From positions 1,922,001 through 1,986,000 of the forward strand of contig OZ244910.1 in assembly GCA_965221735.1 (NCBI GenBank): 64,000 nt of DNA, given 5' to 3'. How positions within the stretch are numbered: the stretch's first letter is position 1; every line of letters begins with the position of its first letter. The notes under the pieces were generated by a model. That model saw only the letters and a list, made by a program, of their open reading frames with translations, searched no databases and was not told the origin of the DNA. The position numbers and the translations under genes were made by a program. Origin of the DNA: UBA2991 sp965221735 (lineage in GTDB: Bacteria; Chloroflexota; Dehalococcoidia; Tepidiformales; Tepidiformaceae). This document shows, piece by piece, positions 42,799 to 50,676 of the stretch.

Positions 42799-42819
42799 AA
42801 TACTTGGTTGCCAAGTATT
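42799..42819. promoter_or_regulatory. Perfect 9-bp palindrome, predicted PadR operator
   Basis: AATACTTGG (42799-42807) and CCAAGTATT (42811-42819) are exact inverted repeats around TTG. The palindrome overlaps the predicted -35 box TTGCCA (42808-42813) of the padR-modABC operon, so a bound repressor would block RNA polymerase. Confidence 0.75.
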
Positions 42820-42836
42820 GGGGCGCTCGCTACAGT
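42808..42836 (+). promoter_or_regulatory. Promoter of padR-modABC
   Basis: TTGCCA (42808-42813) and TACAGT (42831-42836) are separated by 17 bases. The ATG of padR lies 9 bases after the -10 box, so the message has almost no leader. Confidence 0.65.
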
Positions 42837-42845
42837 CCCGGGGCC

Positions 42846-43388
42846 ATGACACGCGAGCTTCTCGCCGGCGAACACGCCGTCCTCGCGCTGCTGCGCACGC
42901 GTCCGATGTACGGGTACGAGATGGCGCGCTACTTCGAGGGGGAGGACCTGCGGGAGGTCTGCCCGATCGAGCAGGGCTCGCTCTACACGTACCTTCGCAA
43001 CCTGGAGGGGCGCTCGCTCGTCACCTGGCGGGAGGAGCGAGAGGGGTTGCGGCCGCCGAGGAAGCGGTTCGCGCTGACGCCCGAGGGGGAGGCGGTCGTG
43101 GAGGCGTGGCTGCGCGAACCGGTCGAGCGGCTGCGGGAGGTGCGCTTCGAACTGCTGGTGAAGCTGTATGTGCTCCATGCGGTCGATCCCGAGGCGGAGG
43201 CGGCGCTGGTGCGGGACCAGCTGCGGGTGTGCGAGGCGTATCGCGAGCGGGCGCGGGAGCGGGTCGCCGAAGCGGGCGACGGGTTCCTGCGGCTGGTGGC
43301 GCAGTCGAAGCTGTCGGCGGCGGACGCGACGGTGGAGTGGCTGCGCGATCACCTGGCGACGCTCTCCGCTCCCGCCGGGACGCCGTGA
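42846..43388 (+). CDS. PadR-family transcriptional regulator
   Basis: The product has 180 residues. The winged helix spans about residues 8-85: HAVLALLRTRPMYGYEMARY, then QGSLYTYLRNLEGRSLVTW and the wing RKRFALTPEGEAVV. A helical C-terminal dimerisation region follows. I start at 42846 because the preceding in-frame GTG would lie within the promoter. It overlaps modA by 4 bases (GTGA). With the palindrome at -35 it probably represses its own operon. A PadR protein controlling molybdate uptake would be unusual; the usual regulator is ModE. Confidence 0.88.
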   Translation: MTRELLAGEHAVLALLRTRPMYGYEMARYFEGEDLREVCPIEQGSLYTYLRNLEGRSLVTWREEREGLRPPRKRFALTPEGEAVVEAWLREPVERLREVRFELLVKLYVLHAVDPEAEAALVRDQLRVCEAYRERARERVAEAGDGFLRLVAQSKLSAADATVEWLRDHLATLSAPAGTP

Positions 43389-44167
43389 GGCTGCGAGGCG
43401 TCGCTGCGGGGGCGCTCACGGTCGCCGCGCTGGGACTGGGGGCGTGCGGCAACGGTAGCGAGCCCAGCGAGACCATCACGGTGTTCGCGGCAGCCTCGCT
43501 GACCGAGGCGTTCGGGGAGCTGGCGGAGGCGTTCGAAGCGGAGCACCCGGGCGTGACGGTGCGGCTGTCGTTTGCGGGGTCGGCGACGCTGCGGACGCAG
43601 GTGCTGGAGGGCGCCCCCGCCGACGTGTTCGCGAGCGCGAGTCCCGAGGAGGTGGCGGCGCTCGACACGGCGGGGCTTGTGGTCGAAGAGCGAGGACTGG
43701 CGACCAACTCGCTCGTCGTGGCGACCACCGAGGGCGGCATCGGCGCCTTCGAGGAACTCGGCGAGCCGGGCCTGCGGCTGGTGCTGGCGGCCGAAAACGT
43801 GCCGGCGGGACGCTATGCGCGAGAGTCGCTGGCGCTGGCCGATGCAGACGGGGCCTTCGGGGAGGGTTTCGCTGCACGCGTGCTGGCGAACGTGCGCAGC
43901 AACGAGACGAACGTGCGCGCCACGCTCGCGAAGGTCGAGCTGGGGGAGGCGGACGCCGCCATCGTCTACGCGAGCGACCTGCGCGCGGCTGCGGGGAACG
44001 TGCGCGCAGTCGCGATCCCCGAGCGGTTCCAGGTGGCGGCGGAGTACCGCATCGCGCTCCTCTCGGAGAGCGACGCGGCGCGGGCGTTCGTGGCATTCGC
44101 GACATCGCCGCAGGGCATGGCGACGCTCGCACGTCACGGATTCACAGCCGTGGGGGCGACCCCGTGA
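43385..44167 (+). CDS. modA: Molybdate ABC transporter substrate-binding lipoprotein
   Basis: The product has 260 residues with a GTG start overlapping padR. A signal ends in LGACG, the lipobox. The ModA signature TVFAAASLTEAFGELAEAF near 30 and FAGSATLRTQVLEGAPADVF near 62 form the oxyanion pocket with Ser residues. SNETNVRATLAKVELGEADA near 175 completes the site. It captures molybdate or tungstate outside the membrane. Its stop overlaps modB by 4 bases. Confidence 0.93.
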   Translation: MRLRGVAAGALTVAALGLGACGNGSEPSETITVFAAASLTEAFGELAEAFEAEHPGVTVRLSFAGSATLRTQVLEGAPADVFASASPEEVAALDTAGLVVEERGLATNSLVVATTEGGIGAFEELGEPGLRLVLAAENVPAGRYARESLALADADGAFGEGFAARVLANVRSNETNVRATLAKVELGEADAAIVYASDLRAAAGNVRAVAIPERFQVAAEYRIALLSESDAARAFVAFATSPQGMATLARHGFTAVGATP

Positions 44168-44976
44168 CGGCCCTGCGGGCGCGGGCGCCGCACGCGGGAC
44201 TGGCGCTGCTGATCGCGGTTTTCGCGGTGTTCTTTGTGCTGCCGTTCGCGGGGCTGCTCGAACGCGGCATCGGGGGCAGCGGCACCTGGGACGCCATCAC
44301 GAGCGACACGGCCCTCGACGCGCTCGTGCTATCGCTGTGGACGTCGGCAGTGGCACTGCTGATCGCGGTGGTAGCGGGGACGCCGGTGGCCTACTGGCTC
44401 TCTCACGCGCGCTTCCCGGGGAAGGGAGCGGTCGAGGCGCTGATCGACCTGCCGATCGTGCTTCCGCCGACGATCGCGGGCGTGGCGCTGTTGACGGCGT
44501 TCGGGCGCAAAGGGTTGCTGGGGGCGCCGCTCGACGACTGGTTCGGGCTGACGCTGGGGTTCAGCACGGCAGCGGTGATCATGGCGCAGCTGTTCGTCGG
44601 GGCGCCCTTCTACGTGCGCGCGGCGCGGGCCGGGTTCGGGAGCGTCGACGCGCAGTACGAGCGGGTCGCGCACACGCTGGGGGCGTCGCGACTGCGGGCG
44701 TTCGCGCGGATCGTGCTGCCGCTGAGCTGGCCGTCGCTGGCGGCGGGGGCAGCGCTGTGCTGGGCGCGGGCGCTGGGGGAGCTGGGCGCGACGCTCATCT
44801 TCGCCGGGAACCTGCAGGGGGAGACGCAGACGATGCCGCTGGCCATCCTGAGCGCGTTCGAGCGCGCGGACGGGCTGACGGCGGCGGTGGCGCTGGCGAT
44901 CCTGCTGCTGGCGGTGGCTCTGGTGGCGCTGGCGGCCTTCTGGCTGCTCTCGACGCGGGGGCGGGGCACCCCATGA
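44164..44976 (+). CDS. modB: Molybdate ABC transporter permease
   Basis: The product has 270 residues with a GTG start in a GTGA overlap. It has about six hydrophobic segments and the ModB/CysTW signatures DLPIVLPPTIAGVALL near 96 and ERVAHTLGASRLRAFARIVL near 165, the ATPase-contact loop. LGELGATLIFAGNLQGETQT near 205 is specific for molybdate permeases. It forms the channel with ModC. Confidence 0.94.
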   Translation: MTALRARAPHAGLALLIAVFAVFFVLPFAGLLERGIGGSGTWDAITSDTALDALVLSLWTSAVALLIAVVAGTPVAYWLSHARFPGKGAVEALIDLPIVLPPTIAGVALLTAFGRKGLLGAPLDDWFGLTLGFSTAAVIMAQLFVGAPFYVRAARAGFGSVDAQYERVAHTLGASRLRAFARIVLPLSWPSLAAGAALCWARALGELGATLIFAGNLQGETQTMPLAILSAFERADGLTAAVALAILLLAVALVALAAFWLLSTRGRGTP

Positions 44977-46100
44977 CGCTCGAATTCGCTGCACGCATGC
45001 AACTCGGTGAGTTTTCCTACGACGCGCGCTTCGAGGCGGGCAACGAGATCGTCGTGCTGTTCGGGCATTCGGGGGCGGGGAAGAGCCTGACGCTGCAGCT
45101 CATCGCGGGACTGCTGCAGCCGTCCGAGGGGCGCATCGTGATCGGCGGGGAGGCGGTGTTCGACTCGGGGTCGGGGCTGAACCTGCCGCCACAGCAGCGG
45201 CGCATCGGGTACGTCGTGCAGGACCTGGCGCTGTTCCCGCACCTGACCGTGGCCGAGAACGTCGGGTTCGGGATGACGGGGGAGGGGCGGGAGAGGCGCC
45301 TCGGCGACCTGCTCGACCTGATGCACCTGGGCGACTTCCGCGATCGCAAACCGCGGTCGCTGAGCGGGGGGCAGCAGCAGCGCGCGGCGCTGGCCCGGGC
45401 GCTGGCCCGGGAGGCGAACCTGCTGCTGCTCGACGAGCCGTTCAGCGCCCTGGATGAGTCGCTGCGGGTCGAGCTGCGGCGGGAGCTGATCCGGCTGCGG
45501 AGCGAGCTCGACCCGAGCGTCATCTTCGTGACGCACGACCTGCGGGAGGCGCACCTGGTGGCCGACCGGCTGGCGGTGTTCGACGCGGGCCGGGTGCTGC
45601 AGTTCGACGGTCGGGAGCGCGTCTTCCGGGCGCCGGCGAACCGGCGGGTGGCGGAGCTGACGGGGGTGGCGAACATCCTGCGAGGGCGGGTAGCGGCGTC
45701 GCACGACGGCGTCCTGACGGTCGAGGCGGGCGGGGCGAGCCTGCGGACGCCCGTGCCGAACGGTTGGCGGCCGGGGGAGGGGGAGACGGTCGATATCGCC
45801 ATCCGGGCTGAGCGCGTCAACCTGCGGCGGCTGGCCGCGGACGACCCCGGCCAGCCGAACCTCGTGCGCGGCACCATCCGCGAGGAGCTGGCGTACGGCG
45901 CGACGCACACGCTGCGGTTCGAGTCGGCGCTGGACGAGGTCGTCGAAGTCGAGATCGCGGCGCGGCCATACGAAGTGCTGGGGGTGGAGGGACAGAAGTC
46001 GTGGACGCTCGAGCTACCGCCCGAGGACCTTCACGTGATGCCGGTCTCGTCGGGATCGGGTGCGGCGGACGGGTCGAGCGCCCGGGCAACGACGGCGTAA
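44973..46100 (+). CDS. modC: Molybdate ABC transporter ATP-binding protein
   Basis: The product has 375 residues, starting in an ATGA overlap. Walker A is FGHSGAGKSLT near 32, the signature LSGGQQQRAALARALA near 131, Walker B LLLLDEPFSALDE near 150 and the switch His in FVTHD near 187. A C-terminal TOBE-like regulatory domain follows from about 230. The last 20 or so residues are a Ser/Ala/Gly-rich tail, and its coding DNA overlaps the end of the convergent methyltransferase gene by 70 bases. Confidence 0.93.
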   Translation: MTLEFAARMQLGEFSYDARFEAGNEIVVLFGHSGAGKSLTLQLIAGLLQPSEGRIVIGGEAVFDSGSGLNLPPQQRRIGYVVQDLALFPHLTVAENVGFGMTGEGRERRLGDLLDLMHLGDFRDRKPRSLSGGQQQRAALARALAREANLLLLDEPFSALDESLRVELRRELIRLRSELDPSVIFVTHDLREAHLVADRLAVFDAGRVLQFDGRERVFRAPANRRVAELTGVANILRGRVAASHDGVLTVEAGGASLRTPVPNGWRPGEGETVDIAIRAERVNLRRLAADDPGQPNLVRGTIREELAYGATHTLRFESALDEVVEVEIAARPYEVLGVEGQKSWTLELPPEDLHVMPVSSGSGAADGSSARATTA

Positions 46101-46714
46101 ACGGGGTCGGAGCGGCCGGGGTTCGGGCTGAGGTCGAAGGCGCGGGCCTTCTCGAACGCCTTCGAGAGCTCGAAGTAGAGGGCCACGAGGTTGGCGCGCT
46201 GCTCATCGCCGAAGAGCTGCCAGATACGGACGGCCTTCGTCGGGAACATGCGGTTGGAGAAGGTGATGGCGAAGGGCGCGCCCGGCTTGAGCACGCGCCC
46301 CACCTCCGCGAAGACCTCGACCGGCCGCGTCAGGTACTGGACGGAGACGCTCACGACGGCGCCGTCGAACTCGTCCGTGTCGTAGGGCAGCGTGGGCTGC
46401 TCGTTCAGGTTGTGGATGGTGCGGCGGGTGAGGACGGGGTTGTTCTCGAGTTCAACCTGGTTCAGGCCAAGGCCGGTTACGCCGCCGTAGCTCGCGTCGG
46501 CGGGGAGGTGGGAAACCCAGCTCGACATGAGATCGAGGAGGTGGCCGCCCTCGGGGAAGGTCTCGCGGTAGAAGTCGCCGAGGGCGGCGATGGCCGCGTC
46601 GTCGATGTGGTTGACGAGGCGCGGCTGGACGTAGAAGTGCGAGTCGTCGGACTCGTCGACACGGCGAAAGTGCTCGGGGAGGAGCGGATTGTCTTCCCGG
46701 GACTCAGGAGACAG
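46031..46714 (-). CDS. SAM-dependent methyltransferase without a canonical start codon
   Basis: The recognisable protein is about 225 residues. It has HFYVQPRLVNHIDDAAIAAL near the start, the SAM region HLLDLMSSWVSHLP near 60, GVTGLGLNQVEL, and FDGAVVSVSVQYLTRPVEV near 120. This N-terminal part lies upstream of the only in-frame ATG (46526-46528), and no ATG, GTG or TTG exists before the in-frame stop near 46740. A CTG at 46712-46714 inside the end of the upstream gene is the best candidate. Translation from the inner ATG would remove the first part of the fold. The substrate is unknown. Confidence 0.7.
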   Translation of the reverse strand: MSPESREDNPLLPEHFRRVDESDDSHFYVQPRLVNHIDDAAIAALGDFYRETFPEGGHLLDLMSSWVSHLPADASYGGVTGLGLNQVELENNPVLTRRTIHNLNEQPTLPYDTDEFDGAVVSVSVQYLTRPVEVFAEVGRVLKPGAPFAITFSNRMFPTKAVRIWQLFGDEQRANLVALYFELSKAFEKARAFDLSPNPGRSDPVYAVVARALDPSAAPDPDETGIT

Positions 46715-47027
46715 CGGTTTTCGCCCCCTGCTCGACGATCACGGCTTCGTAGAACTTCGCCTGGGGGTGGCCTTCGAGCACGCCCTTGGCGGGGCCGGAC
46801 TGCTCGTGGGCGCGGCGGAAGTGGTCGGACTGGGCCCAGTTGAGGAAGTCCTGGCGCGACTCCCAGATGGTGTGGGAGATGTAGTCGCCGGGGTCGTCGC
46901 CCTTGAGGAGAGAGAACTGGATGAACCCGTCGAGATCCTTGAGGTAACTCTCGCGGCTCTTCCAGACCTCCTCGAAGTCGCTGCCCCGAGCCGGGTTGAC
47001 GTTGAAGTGGTTCATGGCGATGAACAT
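46704..47027 (-). CDS. HmoA-like heme-degrading/antibiotic-biosynthesis monooxygenase family protein
   Basis: The product has 107 residues with GGAG 8 bases before the ATG. The pattern MFIAMNHFNV, FEEVWKSRESYL, GFIQFSLLKGDD and SHTIWESRQDFLNWAQSDHFRRAH matches IsdG/HmoA-type proteins, including the Asn, Trp and His used in haem breakdown. It could release iron from haem or be a related small monooxygenase. Its end overlaps the putative start of the methyltransferase gene, so the two are probably co-translated. Confidence 0.82.
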   Translation of the reverse strand: MFIAMNHFNVNPARGSDFEEVWKSRESYLKDLDGFIQFSLLKGDDPGDYISHTIWESRQDFLNWAQSDHFRRAHEQSGPAKGVLEGHPQAKFYEAVIVEQGAKTAVS

Positions 47028-47110
47028 CGGCGTGCTCCGTTCGTGATGGCACCATTCTAGCGGGCGCGGGCGCCCAAGCCGGAAAAGGGGCCGGTCGGAC
47101 GGCGGCACCG

Positions 47111-47116
47111 TATCAT
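47111..47116 (+). promoter_or_regulatory. -10 box of hyi-glxR, leaderless geometry
   Basis: TATCAT is followed by 7 bases and the ATG at 47124. It overlaps an upstream ATG (47115), which argues for the shorter start. Confidence 0.5.
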
Positions 47117-47123
47117 GCCCCGG

Positions 47124-47918
47124 ATGGTTCGATTCGCGGCAAACCTGAATTTCCTCTTCACCGAAGTCCCCTTCCTCGACCGCTTCGCGCTTGCGAGACG
47201 GCACGGTTTCGAGGCGGTGGAGTACCCCTTCCCCTACGACCACCCCGAGGACGAGCTGGCGGAGCGCCTGCGCGAGCACGGTCTGACGCAGGCGCTCATC
47301 AACCTGCCGGCGGGGGACTGGGCGGCGGGGGAGCGGGGCCTCGCCTGCCACCCGGGCCGGACGGAGGAGTTTCGCGAGGGGGTGGCAGAGGCGATCCGGT
47401 ACGCGCAGGCGCTCGACTGCCCGCGGGCAAACTGCCTCGCCGGCATTCCGCCGGAGGGCGCCTCGACGGAGGAAGCGGTCGACACGCTCCTCGAGAACCT
47501 GCGGTACGCGGGTGAGGCGTTCCGGGACGCGGGGCTGCAACTGCTGATCGAGCCGATCAACACGCGCGACATACCCGGGTTCTTCCTGAACACGAGCGCG
47601 CAGGGACTGGCGGTCATCGAGGAGATCGGGGACGGGCTGGTGGGGCTGCAGTACGACGCGTACCACATGCAGATCATGGAGGGCGACCTCGCGCGTACGG
47701 TCGAGGAGAACCTGGATGTCATCGGCCATATCCAGATTGCGGACAACCCGGGCCGGCACGAGCCGGGCACGGGCGAGGTGAACTACTGGTTCTTCCTGGA
47801 CCACCTGAACGACATCGGCTACGAGGGCTGGGTCGGGTGCGAGTACGCACCGGCGACGACGACCGAGGCCGGGCTGGGGTGGCTCGCCGAGTATCGAGAG
47901 AGTGAGGAGGCGTCATGA
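47124..47918 (+). CDS. hyi: Hydroxypyruvate isomerase family protein
   Basis: The product has 264 residues, a TIM-barrel sugar isomerase. It begins MVRFAANLNFLFTEVPFLDRF as the family does. Metal-binding acids appear in LLIEPINTRDIPGFFLN near 148, LQYDAYHMQIMEGD near 182 and GHIQIADNPGRHEPGTGE near 205, and WVGCEYAP near 240. It interconverts hydroxypyruvate and tartronate semialdehyde or a related sugar acid. Its stop overlaps the reductase start by 4 bases, which supports the glyoxylate/glycerate route. Confidence 0.9.
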   Translation: MVRFAANLNFLFTEVPFLDRFALARRHGFEAVEYPFPYDHPEDELAERLREHGLTQALINLPAGDWAAGERGLACHPGRTEEFREGVAEAIRYAQALDCPRANCLAGIPPEGASTEEAVDTLLENLRYAGEAFRDAGLQLLIEPINTRDIPGFFLNTSAQGLAVIEEIGDGLVGLQYDAYHMQIMEGDLARTVEENLDVIGHIQIADNPGRHEPGTGEVNYWFFLDHLNDIGYEGWVGCEYAPATTTEAGLGWLAEYRESEEAS

Positions 47919-48799
47919 CGCGGATCGCGTTTATCGGGCTGGGGATCATGGGGCGGCCGATGGCGGGCCACCTGCAGGCGGCGGGCCACGACCTGTTCGT
48001 GGTCCGGCATGTCTCGCCGCTACCCGAGGAGCTGCTGGAGGGGGGCGCGGTCGAGTGCGCGACGGCGGCGGAAGCGGCTTCGCGCAGCGAGGTCGTGATC
48101 ACGATGGTTCCGGATACGCCCGACGTAGCCGACGTGCTGTTCGGCGCCGGGGGCGTGGCAGAGGGGTTGCAGGCCGGCACGACCGTCATCGACATGAGCT
48201 CGATCTCGCCGATCGAGACGAAAGCGTTCGCGGAGCGCATCGCGGAGAAGGGCTGCGACTATCTCGATGCGCCCGTCTCCGGGGGCGAGGTGGGGGCGAA
48301 GGGTGCCAGCCTCACGATCATGGCGGGCGGCAGCGGCGAAACGTTCGAGCGCGCGCGCCCGCTGCTCGAGCTGATGGGCGCGAACATCACGCTGGTGGGG
48401 GACGTGGGGGCGGGCCAGACCTGCAAGGTGGCGAACCAGATCATCGTGGCCCTCACGATCGAGGCGGTGGGGGAGGCGCTGCTGTTCGCCTCGAAGGCGG
48501 GGGTCGACCCGGGGCGGGTGCGCGAGGCGCTGATGGGCGGTTTCGCCGGTTCGCGCATCCTCGAGGTACACGGACAGCGCATGGTGGACCGCACGTTCGA
48601 CCCGGGATTCCGCATCGCCCTGCATCAGAAAGACCTCGGACTGGCGCTCCAGGGAGCGCGGGCGCTGGGCATCAGCCTTCCGAACGCGTCCACCGCGCAG
48701 GAGCTGATGAACGCCTGCGCGGCGCAGGGCTGGAGCGACCTGGACCACTCGGGTTTGGTAAAGGCACTGGAAGTGCTGGCCGGGCACGAGATCGCCTGA
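47915..48799 (+). CDS. glxR: 2-hydroxy-3-oxopropionate (tartronate semialdehyde) reductase
   Basis: The product has 294 residues of the beta-hydroxyacid dehydrogenase family. The cofactor site is IAFIGLGIMGRPMAGHLQAA at the start, substrate binding is DAPVSGGEVGAKGASLTIM near 120, and the catalytic Lys is in CKVANQIIVALTIEAVGEAL near 170. It would reduce tartronate semialdehyde to glycerate with NAD(P)H. It is coupled to hyi through an ATGA overlap. Confidence 0.92.
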   Translation: MTRIAFIGLGIMGRPMAGHLQAAGHDLFVVRHVSPLPEELLEGGAVECATAAEAASRSEVVITMVPDTPDVADVLFGAGGVAEGLQAGTTVIDMSSISPIETKAFAERIAEKGCDYLDAPVSGGEVGAKGASLTIMAGGSGETFERARPLLELMGANITLVGDVGAGQTCKVANQIIVALTIEAVGEALLFASKAGVDPGRVREALMGGFAGSRILEVHGQRMVDRTFDPGFRIALHQKDLGLALQGARALGISLPNASTAQELMNACAAQGWSDLDHSGLVKALEVLAGHEIA

Positions 48800-48882
48800 G
48801 CGCCGGAGCATTCACTACTCGTGTGCGACAATGCACGGCGGTTCGCCGGTTGGGCGGACATGGGGGCCAGGAAGGGAAGACG

Positions 48883-49734
48883 ATGACCATCCGGGAAGTA
48901 GGCGTGGTCGGCTGCGGGATCATGGGCGCGGGAATCGCCCAGATCTGCGCGGCGCACGGGTACCGCGTCCGCGTGACTGAATCAGAACCGGAGCTCCTCG
49001 AGGAGGGGCTGGCGACGATCAAGCACCGGCTGGGCCGCCAGGTCGAGCGGGGGCGGCTGAGCCGCGAGCGGCACGACCGCACGCTGGCTCGCCTGAAGGG
49101 CGTCGAGACGCTCGCAGGGGTTGCGGACAGCGATCTCGTGATCGAGGCCGTGGTCGAGGACCTGCCGGTCAAGAAGGACCTCTTCGAGCAGCTGGGCGAC
49201 GTCTGCAAGGAGGACGCGATCCTCGCGAGCAACACGTCGTCGCTCTCGCTGAGCGAGATGGCGGCTTCGTCCGGCCGTCCCGAGCAGGTCATCGGCATCC
49301 ACTTCTTCAACCCGCCGACAGTGCTGCCGCTGGTGGAGGTCGTCTCCTCGGAGAGCACCTCGCAGGAGACGATCGACGCGGCCATGGCCTTCTGCGACTC
49401 GATCGACCGGCTGACGGTGCGGGTGAAGGACTCGCCCGGGTTCATCGTGAACCGGCTGCTGGTGCCGTTCATCTTCGACGCCATCCACATGGTCGAGGCG
49501 GGCACCGCCACGGCGGAAGACGTCGACCAGGCCTGCAAGGTGGGCCTGAACCACGCGCTGGGACCGCTGGCGACGGCGGACCTGATCGGGCTCGACACGA
49601 TGATCCACATCAGCGACGCGATGTTCGAGGAGTACGGCGAGTCCCGGTTCAAGGCCCCAACGATGCTGCGACGGCTCGTCTCGCTCGGCCACCTTGGCCG
49701 CAAGAGCGGCCGCGGATTCTTCGAGTACACCTAA
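48883..49734 (+). CDS. 3-hydroxybutyryl-CoA dehydrogenase
   Basis: The product has 283 residues with GAAGGGAAG upstream of the ATG. The NAD site is VGVVGCGIMGAGIAQICAAH near 6. The catalytic His lies in GIHFFNPPTVLPLVEV near 140, and SPGFIVNRLLVPF near 182 starts the C-terminal domain. It oxidises 3-hydroxyacyl-CoA in fatty-acid or butyrate metabolism. The enoyl-CoA hydratase gene follows 22 bases later, so the two catalyse consecutive steps. Confidence 0.94.
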   Translation: MTIREVGVVGCGIMGAGIAQICAAHGYRVRVTESEPELLEEGLATIKHRLGRQVERGRLSRERHDRTLARLKGVETLAGVADSDLVIEAVVEDLPVKKDLFEQLGDVCKEDAILASNTSSLSLSEMAASSGRPEQVIGIHFFNPPTVLPLVEVVSSESTSQETIDAAMAFCDSIDRLTVRVKDSPGFIVNRLLVPFIFDAIHMVEAGTATAEDVDQACKVGLNHALGPLATADLIGLDTMIHISDAMFEEYGESRFKAPTMLRRLVSLGHLGRKSGRGFFEYT

Positions 49735-49756
49735 AGAGAACTGACGGGAGGCAGGC

Positions 49757-50530
49757 GTGGCACTGCTGTACGAGGTCAGCGATCACATCGCGACCATCAC
49801 CATCAACCGACCGGACGCCCTCAACTCGATCGACCTTGAGACGTGGCACGAGCTCTCCGAGGCGTGCGCGAAGCTCGAGGCCGATGACGACGTCTGGGTA
49901 GGCATCATCACGGGCGCGGGGGGGCGCGCGTTCAGCGCGGGCGCGGATCTGAAGGAAACGATCCCGACGCTGATCGACGACCCGCGCGGCAATCGCTACG
50001 ACGAGCCCGACACGATCATGCGCGGGCAGACGGTCACGAAGCCGCTGATCGCGGCGGTGAACGGCCTCGCGCTGGGCGGCGGCCTCGAGATCGTGCTGGC
50101 GTGCGACCTGCGCATCGCGGCCGAGGGCGCGCGCCTGGGCGCGCCCGAGATCACGCTCGGCTTCATCCCCGGCTGGGGCGCGACCCAGCGGCTCGCGCGC
50201 GAGCTGCCCTGGGCGATCGCGGCCGGGATCGTCTTCTCGGGTGACCAGATCGGGGCGGAGACGGCGCACCAGTACGGGCTCGTGAACGACGTCGTGCCGG
50301 CCGACCGGCTGCAGGCGGCGGCTCGCCAGCTGGCGGAAACGCTGTGCTCGCGCGGGCCGCTGGCGCTGCGCGCGGCCAAGCGCGCGATGCGTGAAGGGCT
50401 CGACCTGTCCCTGAACGACGGCCTCCAGCTTGAGCACGACCTCTTCGACGACCTCGCCTACACGGAGGACGCGAAGGAAGGCGTGGCCGCCTTCCAGGAG
50501 CGCCGGGCAGCGACGTTCAAGGGCCGCTAG
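49757..50530 (+). CDS. Enoyl-CoA hydratase
   Basis: The product has 257 residues with GGGAGG before the GTG start. Crotonase motifs: ITINRPDALNSID near 16, GGRAFSAGADLKE near 55, oxyanion LALGGGLEIVLACD near 108, first glutamate in GAPEITLGFIPGWGATQRL near 133 and second in GAETAHQYGLVN near 172. Both catalytic acids are present, unlike in the crotonase at 12743. It hydrates 2-enoyl-CoA and pairs with the dehydrogenase upstream. Confidence 0.93.
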   Translation: MALLYEVSDHIATITINRPDALNSIDLETWHELSEACAKLEADDDVWVGIITGAGGRAFSAGADLKETIPTLIDDPRGNRYDEPDTIMRGQTVTKPLIAAVNGLALGGGLEIVLACDLRIAAEGARLGAPEITLGFIPGWGATQRLARELPWAIAAGIVFSGDQIGAETAHQYGLVNDVVPADRLQAAARQLAETLCSRGPLALRAAKRAMREGLDLSLNDGLQLEHDLFDDLAYTEDAKEGVAAFQERRAATFKGR

Positions 50531-50588
50531 CGGCACTTCCACGGCGCCGGAGCCACGTCTCGCGGACGGCGGGGCTCGCGGGTACGCA

Positions 50589-50617
50589 TTGAAACGCGCC
50601 CGCCGCTCGTCTAGATT
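50589..50617 (+). promoter_or_regulatory. Promoter of the lipocalin-like/SDR/VOC operon
   Basis: TTGAAA (50589-50594) and TAGATT (50612-50617) are 17 bases apart. The predicted leader of about 50 bases contains a 7-bp hairpin, CGGGCGC (50635-50641) with GCGCCCG (50646-50652), and GAAGAG before the GTG start. Confidence 0.7.
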
Positions 50618-50676
50618 CGCGGGGCTTTCGCGGCCGGGCGCGCTCGCGCCCGCAGCGCCGCGACGAAGAGGTGACC

